Assembly: GCF_036759925.1 (NCBI RefSeq)
Contig: NZ_JAPKIB010000003.1
Coordinates: forward strand, 310,001-374,000
DNA length: 64,000 bases
Reading direction: 5' to 3'
Source: Kluyvera sp036759925
GTDB taxonomy: Bacteria > Pseudomonadota > Gammaproteobacteria > Enterobacterales > Enterobacteriaceae
Both the position numbers and the translations under genes were made by a program. The stretch's first letter is position 1. Every line of letters starts with the position of its first letter. Of the stretch, positions 58,568-64,000 are shown in pieces. The notes under the pieces are model-generated. The model saw nothing but the letters and a program-made list of their open reading frames with translations. It made no database searches and was not told the DNA's origin.

Positions 58568-59985
58568 TACCAGGCCCCCGACGTTGCTTTGGCGTTATGC
58601 TCCGGCACATCACTGAAGCTAGTTGTTTTCGGTGCGACCTTGTCAATGGCGGCGGTTGCTGCCGCTTCTGGAGTTAGCGTCCCGTTTGCAAGGCCAGTGA
58701 TTGTGTCAGGCGATACGTGGAATGCCGCAACCAGGTCGCGCATAACCTGCGGGTTAGACAGATCAAAGCCGTTTGTGGTAACAACGTTTTGCACGTGCGC
58801 CATGTGTGACTCTGCCTGCGCCTGGGCATTGCTGCGGGTCAGGTCTCGCGCCTGCTGGCGTTCAGAATCCGTTAAGCCGCCGCCTGTTTTTCTGTTCAGG
58901 TAGTTTTCAGCGGCATCCACTCGGCCCGTGGTAAGTGACTCCATTAAGGGCTTGATCTGCGTGGTTCGCGGCGATACGTTCGGCGACTCACCCACCTGGA
59001 ACTGCATCAGAAGCTGCTCATCGCCTGCTTTGTTGTCCGGTGTATGCGCCACCTTCTGTGCCGCCTCTAAAATTTTGTCATACATCGCCGTTTGCTGTGA
59101 CTCCGATGTGCGGAGGTTCTTGGCGGCCGTTGCCTGGCCTATCGCATCTTTCAGCATCTGTCCATGGTAGGCCTGACCTGCGGCGGCGATGTATGCCGCA
59201 CGCTCTTGCGGGTCGGTGATCTGCGACGGCACATCAACCTTATTCGGGTCGAAGCTGGCGAGCTGCCCCCCCGGCGTACCGCCACCAGCCCCAGGCGCCG
59301 ACATCTGCTGCCCCGCTTGCGCTCCCATTTTTGCAATTGCCGCCATGCGGGCGCTAGCGGCGTTCTGTAGCGCGATGTTTTCCATAACACTCTCATGCTG
59401 CGCCATCTGGTCAAGCCTGCGGTTTTGCAGGTCAAACTGCTTATCCTGGCTATCCATGCGCGCGTTAAACTGGTCGTTCTGCTGATCCATTTTCAGACCC
59501 TGCATTTGCAGGCTGGACTCATCGCGCGCCATCGCTTCCATTTGCTGGCTTTCCTTGTCCAGTTCTGAGTTATCGCCCGTTTCGTACCACTTCAGAATTG
59601 CAGGGCCGCTAAAACCCTTTTGATGCAATTCGTTTAGGTATTCGCTGCGCTGACGCAGGTCGTTGCCGTGGTCATGAAGCGCCAGGGCTGCTGACATGCC
59701 AACGGCGATACCGCTTGCGGCGTTCCCGGTGACGATGGCCCCCAGCAACCCCATCACGCCGGACGCGATCCACGATGTGCGGCGAATTTCTGAATCACTC
59801 GGCGGCGTGATGTTCGGCATTGAGTTCTTTTGGGCCAGCATGGCCTCGAGAATGCTCTGCGTTTGCATAACGTTCGGTACAACACTGCCCTGGTTCGGTG
59901 TAACTGAGTACCCCTGACCTGCGTCCAGATTGGTTTGCACCTGGTTTACCTGTCGCTGCTGCTGTAGTTGGGTTGTAGCTGTCAT
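58567..59985 (-). CDS. Internal virion (ejection) protein, Gln-rich
   Basis: This 472-aa protein has a Gln-rich start (TQLQQQRQVNQVQTNL), a glycine-rich hydrophobic helix (ASGVMGLLGAIVTGNAASGI) and a long Gln/Met helical core. Its position in a block of four overlapping genes and its makeup suggest a second ejection protein. No enzyme motif is seen. Confidence 0.62.
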   Translation of the reverse strand: MTATTQLQQQRQVNQVQTNLDAGQGYSVTPNQGSVVPNVMQTQSILEAMLAQKNSMPNITPPSDSEIRRTSWIASGVMGLLGAIVTGNAASGIAVGMSAALALHDHGNDLRQRSEYLNELHQKGFSGPAILKWYETGDNSELDKESQQMEAMARDESSLQMQGLKMDQQNDQFNARMDSQDKQFDLQNRRLDQMAQHESVMENIALQNAASARMAAIAKMGAQAGQQMSAPGAGGGTPGGQLASFDPNKVDVPSQITDPQERAAYIAAAGQAYHGQMLKDAIGQATAAKNLRTSESQQTAMYDKILEAAQKVAHTPDNKAGDEQLLMQFQVGESPNVSPRTTQIKPLMESLTTGRVDAAENYLNRKTGGGLTDSERQQARDLTRSNAQAQAESHMAHVQNVVTTNGFDLSNPQVMRDLVAAFHVSPDTITGLANGTLTPEAAATAAIDKVAPKTTSFSDVPEHNAKATSGAW

Positions 59986-60494
59986 TATTTCGTACCTACG
60001 AGTCGTTGACCTTTCATGACCTTGCTTGCGGTCTGCTGTTCACTGGATGACTTAACGCCTGCTCCCTGCGGCTTGCCTTGCTTGAGGGCTTCGTCGTAGG
60101 TGTCTGCCATCAGCTGATAGGCAAGCTCCTCCCCGCGCTGCTGAGTAATTTTCCCGTCCAGTACGTTTTGGTAGATGTCCTGCAACAGCTCGTTAAGGTG
60201 CTGCGTTTTCACCTGGTACTCAGGGAATGATTCGGCGAACGTCTCCGGAGACATCGACCCGCGAACCTTCATGATGTCCGGCACGTTGTATGCCGGTTCT
60301 GGTTTTTTAACCCAATCAACCTGGTCGGCGTTCGGATCATATTCAGGCGTGAATCCCTCCTGCATGGCCCATCTCACTTTTGCAGGCTCATCAGCCTGCA
60401 CCGATTGCGGCTGGTAATTGGCGAGCATTGCGCTCGCCACCTCTTCAACCTGTTTAAACATCGCATCAAACTGTTTATTGATATTCACACTCAC
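59985..60494 (-). CDS. Virion-associated protein, unrecognised
   Basis: About 169 residues from a GTG at 60494 or 60488 (MSVNINKQFDAMFKQVEEVA) carry PEYDPNADQVDWVKKPEPAY and LLQDIYQNVLDGKITQQRGE. The frame extends to 60563, but the upstream part is unlike the rest and overlaps the neighbouring gene. It ends where the ejection protein begins. Probably part of the virion, role unknown. Confidence 0.55.
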   Translation of the reverse strand: MSVNINKQFDAMFKQVEEVASAMLANYQPQSVQADEPAKVRWAMQEGFTPEYDPNADQVDWVKKPEPAYNVPDIMKVRGSMSPETFAESFPEYQVKTQHLNELLQDIYQNVLDGKITQQRGEELAYQLMADTYDEALKQGKPQGAGVKSSSEQQTASKVMKGQRLVGTK

Positions 60495-60495
60495 C

Positions 60496-60897
60496 TCAGA
60501 GCAGGTTTTTGAAGCTGGTAAGACCCTGTAATGGGTCATTGTTGCCGAGCTTGGTAGCGTCATTCAGCAAGCTGGTGTAGCCACTGGTATTGGCGCTCAC
60601 GCCATGCCCAGAACCGCCAAGCGGCGCAACCGGGTTTCGCTTTGGAGCCAATGCCGCCCCCATAACCCCTTGCATGATTGGCCCCAGGGCTTTTGTTGCC
60701 CATTCAGGCAGCAGGCTTGAACCGGGCATGGCATCACCTGCACGGTGCCCCTCCATACCCTGATTAATCGCTGTGTCTAATGACGTTCCATCGGCAATAC
60801 TACCTAGCGCCGAATTAACCTCAGAGGCCGAATGGGCCACCTGGCCCACGCTATCCCCCACCCCTAAAAACGCTTCTGCTGAATCTAAAATGCTCAC
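60496..60897 (-). CDS. Virion-associated protein, unrecognised
   Basis: This 133-aa protein (MSILDSAEAFLGVGDSVGQV and onward) is Gly/Ser/Ala-rich with a hydrophobic segment (WATKALGPIMQGVMGAALAP). It lies between the 304-aa and 169-aa genes with almost no gap. A small ejection or tail component is likely. Confidence 0.58.
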   Translation of the reverse strand: MSILDSAEAFLGVGDSVGQVAHSASEVNSALGSIADGTSLDTAINQGMEGHRAGDAMPGSSLLPEWATKALGPIMQGVMGAALAPKRNPVAPLGGSGHGVSANTSGYTSLLNDATKLGNNDPLQGLTSFKNLL

Positions 60898-60905
60898 GGT
60901 ACCCC

Positions 60906-61820
60906 CTAGATAAACATCAGTGCAGACATTGCGGCAGCGCCCATAATTTCCGAGTGGAGACTGCTGCCAGTGCCTCCGCTAGACTTTACCTTGCTGTTCG
61001 TGGTGGTCGTGGTGTCGATGCCGGCAGTCGGCAGCACCTCATCCATCAGCAGTGCGAAGTTAATCGCTGACATATTGTTGTTAATCATGTCGTTGCGGCG
61101 GTTGTTATCATCCACTTTCTGGTTAAACCACTGCTCAAACACCCCGGCGTTCATCTGGTTCTTCTCGCCGTTCGCCGCCATCGTTCCACCAGCTTTCGCG
61201 ATCGAACCACCAGCGCTCATCAACTGGTCAAGCAAGCCAACCTCACCAGACATAGCGCCAGTTGTGAGACCTACTGAGCCCTTCAGAATCTGCATGGCGA
61301 GGTCTGATTCCTGCTCAACCATGCTGTTTGCACCACTGGACAGAACGGAGTTGCGTGCGCTATCAGCAGCGCTACTGCCAGCAACCGAAGTTGAGGCCAT
61401 ATTGCTCTGCGCTTCGCTGCCAAACTCGCTACCCATCTCGCTGTATACCTGGTCTTGAATGGCGCTGTCCTGGCTATCCATGAAATCACCAGCTTTGTTG
61501 TACAGCCCAGTAACGCCGCTCATGAACTGCGTTTTGCCGTTACCCTCCAGCAGGCCCTGAATGTTGGTAATGGCCTCATCAATCAGGCTCAGGCCACCCT
61601 TTGCAAGACTTGTCCCGGCAGTGATGGCGTCACCACTTCCAGCGCGGTCTAACGCCGCCTGCTCAGCCGGGGTAATGCCTGCCACTACGCTGTTTTCGTA
61701 GTTAATGCCGCTGTAATCATTGATGTAATTCGTCACGATTGGCTCAACGTACTGAGCCAGCCAGGATGTGGTATTGCTGGTTGATGATGAGGATGATGAT
61801 CCCCCTCCGAATAGACCCAT
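60906..61820 (-). CDS. Virion protein with poly-Ser start
   Basis: This 304-aa protein starts MGLFGGGSSSSSSTSNTTSW and has SVVAGITPAEQAALDRAGSG and a long helical Ala/Met/Gly core. Genes of this kind, with a Ser-rich N-terminus, lie after the scaffold in several short-tailed phages and are thought to be tail or ejection components. It overlaps the scaffold stop by one base. Confidence 0.62.
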   Translation of the reverse strand: MGLFGGGSSSSSSTSNTTSWLAQYVEPIVTNYINDYSGINYENSVVAGITPAEQAALDRAGSGDAITAGTSLAKGGLSLIDEAITNIQGLLEGNGKTQFMSGVTGLYNKAGDFMDSQDSAIQDQVYSEMGSEFGSEAQSNMASTSVAGSSAADSARNSVLSSGANSMVEQESDLAMQILKGSVGLTTGAMSGEVGLLDQLMSAGGSIAKAGGTMAANGEKNQMNAGVFEQWFNQKVDDNNRRNDMINNNMSAINFALLMDEVLPTAGIDTTTTTNSKVKSSGGTGSSLHSEIMGAAAMSALMFI

Positions 61821-62737
61821 TATTTGTACTTATCCCCCCATACTTTCGCGCCGAACGATTTAGAGCCCTGGGCCTTTGGTGCTGGCTTTGTCAGTGGCTG
61901 CTTAGGCGTTTTTAGCGCGCTGGCGGTTTCGTTAGCCTTTTTACCCAGGCGCTTTGCGTTATCGGAGCGCAGGCGGCGCAGTTCATCAGCGTCGCGAAAC
62001 ACCTGCATCAATTCAGGTGAGATAACGTCACCAATTTTGTCGCCCACAACCTTTTCGAGGCCTGCGGCGACGGCGCGAATTTCGTCAGCACTCCATTTCT
62101 GGCGTGTCAGGGTGTTCACGGTCTGGCTTGCGCGCTGGCGGCGAATCTTGTCCATGCTGTTGCGCTGGTATTCGGCGCTTTTCTCTGCGGCCTCAACCAG
62201 GATTTCTTGGCGCTTCTTTGCCTCCCGGAGCTGGTCGTAAGCCATGGCCTTGTCATGCGGAGCAAGGCGACCAGATGCAATCTGTGCTTCCAGATACTCA
62301 ATTTGCTTTTCCGTTTCGGTCTGCGCCATAGCCTTGTAACGCGCTGTAGCGGCCTCTGATTGGTTGATAGCATCAACCAATGGCTGAACACTCTGGTTAT
62401 AGCGCTGATAGCTCTCACGCTCGCGGAGCGACTCCTCTACCTGGTCGGCGGTGTACTCAACGCCGTTAAACTCCCAAACGTCTACTACTTCAGGTTCGCC
62501 TTCGCCTGGTTTAGCGCCTCCCTCCAGCGTGGTGCTGTCGTCGGTTCCGGCGAGAATGTCGACCGCTGCGCTGTCAGGTGGTGTTCCTGCGCTCGCTTCT
62601 GGGCCTTTGTTGTCTTTTTCTGCTGGCTCGCGACCGAGAGCCCCGAGAACAGCCGATGCAAGAGCTGACCGTCCGACTCCTCCCACGGCAGGCGTTTGCG
62701 GTTTGGTTTGGGTGTTCTGTTCATTCTGGTTTTCCAT
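61820..62737 (-). CDS. Scaffolding protein
   Basis: This 305-aa protein is acidic and Pro/Ala-rich at the start (EGGAKPGEGEPEVVDVWEFN), has a long charged coiled coil (about 105-225, EAATARYKAMAQTETEKQIE) and ends basic (LTKPAPKAQGSKSFGAKVWG). That is the makeup of phage scaffolds, and it sits between the portal and head genes as expected. Confidence 0.7.
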   Translation of the reverse strand: MENQNEQNTQTKPQTPAVGGVGRSALASAVLGALGREPAEKDNKGPEASAGTPPDSAAVDILAGTDDSTTLEGGAKPGEGEPEVVDVWEFNGVEYTADQVEESLRERESYQRYNQSVQPLVDAINQSEAATARYKAMAQTETEKQIEYLEAQIASGRLAPHDKAMAYDQLREAKKRQEILVEAAEKSAEYQRNSMDKIRRQRASQTVNTLTRQKWSADEIRAVAAGLEKVVGDKIGDVISPELMQVFRDADELRRLRSDNAKRLGKKANETASALKTPKQPLTKPAPKAQGSKSFGAKVWGDKYK

Positions 62738-62746
62738 GGTGATCTC

Positions 62747-64000
62747 TTATTGTTGGTCGATGGTTTCTTGGTTCTGGGCATTCTTGGTGACGGCGTTCGC
62801 GCCATCCTGGGCCAGCTTCTGCGCGTCTAACATGGTCTGAACCATGCTGATTCGGGTTTGCGCCTTGATTTGGTCAATCTTGGCGATGTCATACAGGCCA
62901 TCGTTGAGCTTTTTCATTGTGTCGGCCTGCATATCCTTGACCTTGGCCTCAGCCAGGCCAGTAGCAGCAATTTCGGAGCGCAGTTTGTTGACGGTGATGA
63001 ATTTGGTGATCGCCTGCTCAAGCGGCGACGGCTTCGGCATATCCTCCGGTGGCGTGATGTAGCGGCTAACGTCCTCCTGCCCGGTAATTGCCCGGTAATA
63101 GTCGGCGTAGATGTTGTATGCGTTCTGGGGCTGGATGTTTTTCGGCAGCGTGCCGAGCTGAGCCGCTGTTTCATATGCCGATTTAACATTGGCGGCGGCG
63201 CGGGTGCGGTCGTACGGGGATTCAATGCTGATTGACATGCCCAGGTCGGAGCGAATGACCTTGAACGGAATATCAACGCCGTCCAGCTCCATTGTCTCGC
63301 CCATTTCCTGGAGCACCAGGAGCATCAGCTTGTAGATTGGTTTGATGAACGTCTCGGCGACGGTGCTGGCGATCTGGTTTTCGTTCAGTTCCTGCTTATC
63401 CTGGGTAAGCTGGATTGCCGTTCCGCTGGCGTTGCTGTTTTCTTCCAGCGCCTGGGCCTGACCTGCACTCCCCTGAATGACAGACTCAACATCGGCGTTA
63501 ATTTCTTCGTTAAGCAACTGCATAGCTTGGGGAACGTCAGTACCGCCCAGCTTCTGGATTGCGCCAGGGCCGTTTGCCTCATATGCTGCGCCGGGGCCGC
63601 GCTCATCCATCAGCGTAGCTTTGCCGTCTTGAGTTAGCAGGTTGTCGATATAGACGTATTCGCCGTACGCGGCACCATCAGCACTACGCTGAATAGCTCG
63701 CATAGCGCGGGTTTTATTTACCTGCTCGTTAACTGTCATATCAAACAGTGACTCGCTGTAGCCTGAGCCAGAAACGACGCTCATCCCACCCCAGACAAGC
63801 GGACACCAGTCGACTTCCTCAACACTTAGCATTTCGGTATCGGTGGTGATCACGTGCCACAGCTTTGGCTTTTTGCCCTTATAGCAGCCGCGCCAGTAGT
63901 GGTGGTAAACAGTGATAGTGCGGTTGTAGTCGTTGTAATCACCGTCAGGCGCATCAATATCGCCGTCCATATCATCCACAACGATTAGCTGTTTGCTCTC
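62747..64000 (-). CDS. Portal protein, C-terminal part, cut by window edge
   Basis: The frame stays open to the window edge (reading ESKQLIVVDDMDGDIDAPDG and onward), so the first codons are missing; the GTG at 63979 is internal. The visible 418 residues resemble P22-type portals: ITVYHHYWRGCYKGKKPKLW, MSVVSGSGYSESLFDMTVNEQ, then SGTAIQLTQDKQELN. It forms the head vertex ring that passes DNA. Confidence 0.78.
   Translation of the reverse strand, partial: ESKQLIVVDDMDGDIDAPDGDYNDYNRTITVYHHYWRGCYKGKKPKLWHVITTDTEMLSVEEVDWCPLVWGGMSVVSGSGYSESLFDMTVNEQVNKTRAMRAIQRSADGAAYGEYVYIDNLLTQDGKATLMDERGPGAAYEANGPGAIQKLGGTDVPQAMQLLNEEINADVESVIQGSAGQAQALEENSNASGTAIQLTQDKQELNENQIASTVAETFIKPIYKLMLLVLQEMGETMELDGVDIPFKVIRSDLGMSISIESPYDRTRAAANVKSAYETAAQLGTLPKNIQPQNAYNIYADYYRAITGQEDVSRYITPPEDMPKPSPLEQAITKFITVNKLRSEIAATGLAEAKVKDMQADTMKKLNDGLYDIAKIDQIKAQTRISMVQTMLDAQKLAQDGANAVTKNAQNQETIDQQ

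Larger units (their letters stand above)
45237..64000. mobile_element. Second prophage (podovirus-like), one end
   Basis: From just after phoQ to the window edge all genes point leftward and are phage-type: small accessory genes (45.4-48.8 kb), a serine recombinase (48.9-49.6) and a virion module (49.7-64.0). The left limit lies between 45237 and 45350; the att site is not defined. A GCCTAT/ATAGGC inverted repeat lies near 45327-45348. The absence of contractile or long tail genes and the presence of ejection-type proteins suggest a short-tailed phage. Integrase, terminase, repressor and replication genes must lie beyond 64000, if present. Confidence 0.85.

Overview
The window is about 64 kb of chromosome from an enteric bacterium (Enterobacteriaceae, nearer Enterobacter, Lelliottia, Citrobacter or Klebsiella than E. 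coli K-12). The evidence is near-identical icd, rluE, nudJ, mnmA, hflD, purB, phoP and phoQ in E. coli-like order, plus csg (curli), umuDC, dgcP, yoaJ and yoaK homologues. The species cannot be fixed from sequence alone. The window holds a central chromosomal segment (about 13.5-45.3 kb) between two prophages.

Region 1 (1-13.5 kb) is the int-proximal part of a P2-family prophage. It carries the start of M, then N, O, P, Q, a cos-like site, an accessory insert, A, two small early genes, B, a Fil-like gene, cox, the C repressor and int. The int 3' end holds P2-type Int arm sites. The accessory insert lies between cos and A, where P2 itself carries tin and old. It is strikingly AT-rich and encodes, on the minus strand, a structured non-coding RNA, a retron-type reverse transcriptase and an ATPase with a C-terminal TOPRIM domain. 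This is a probable retron defence cassette and the best candidate for an uncharacterised system here.

Region 2 (13.5-29.6 kb) is rich in surface-attachment and c-di-GMP genes. It has three GGDEF proteins (one is DgcP), the tiny membrane proteins YoaK and YoaJ, a CynT-like carbonic anhydrase, a short LapA-type adhesin (retention module with a TAAG site, Ig-like repeats, vWFA domain, RTX repeats) and its own type I secretion system (ABC exporter, HlyD-type adaptor, TolC-type outer membrane protein).

Region 3 (29.6-45.2 kb) has the SOS genes umuDC with a divergent msgA/dinI-type gene and LexA boxes, a GNAT acetyltransferase, icd, rluE, both curli operons (csgDEFG and csgBAC) inserted between rluE and nudJ, then mnmA, hflD, purB and phoPQ. 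CsgA is unusually long, with about nine curlin repeats.

Region 4 (45.3 kb to the end) is one end of a second prophage, all on the minus strand. Small accessory genes come first on the map (a PrtN-type activator, a Ref-type nuclease, a TTG-started serine recombinase with direct repeats in front of it). A podovirus-like virion module follows: tail fibre, hub, adaptor, a DUF2829/Tad2-type protein, an Ig-like protein, a DUF5309-type capsid, ejection proteins, scaffold and a portal gene cut by the window edge. The integrase, terminase and replication genes of this prophage are not in view. No tRNA, rRNA, insertion sequence or CRISPR array was seen.
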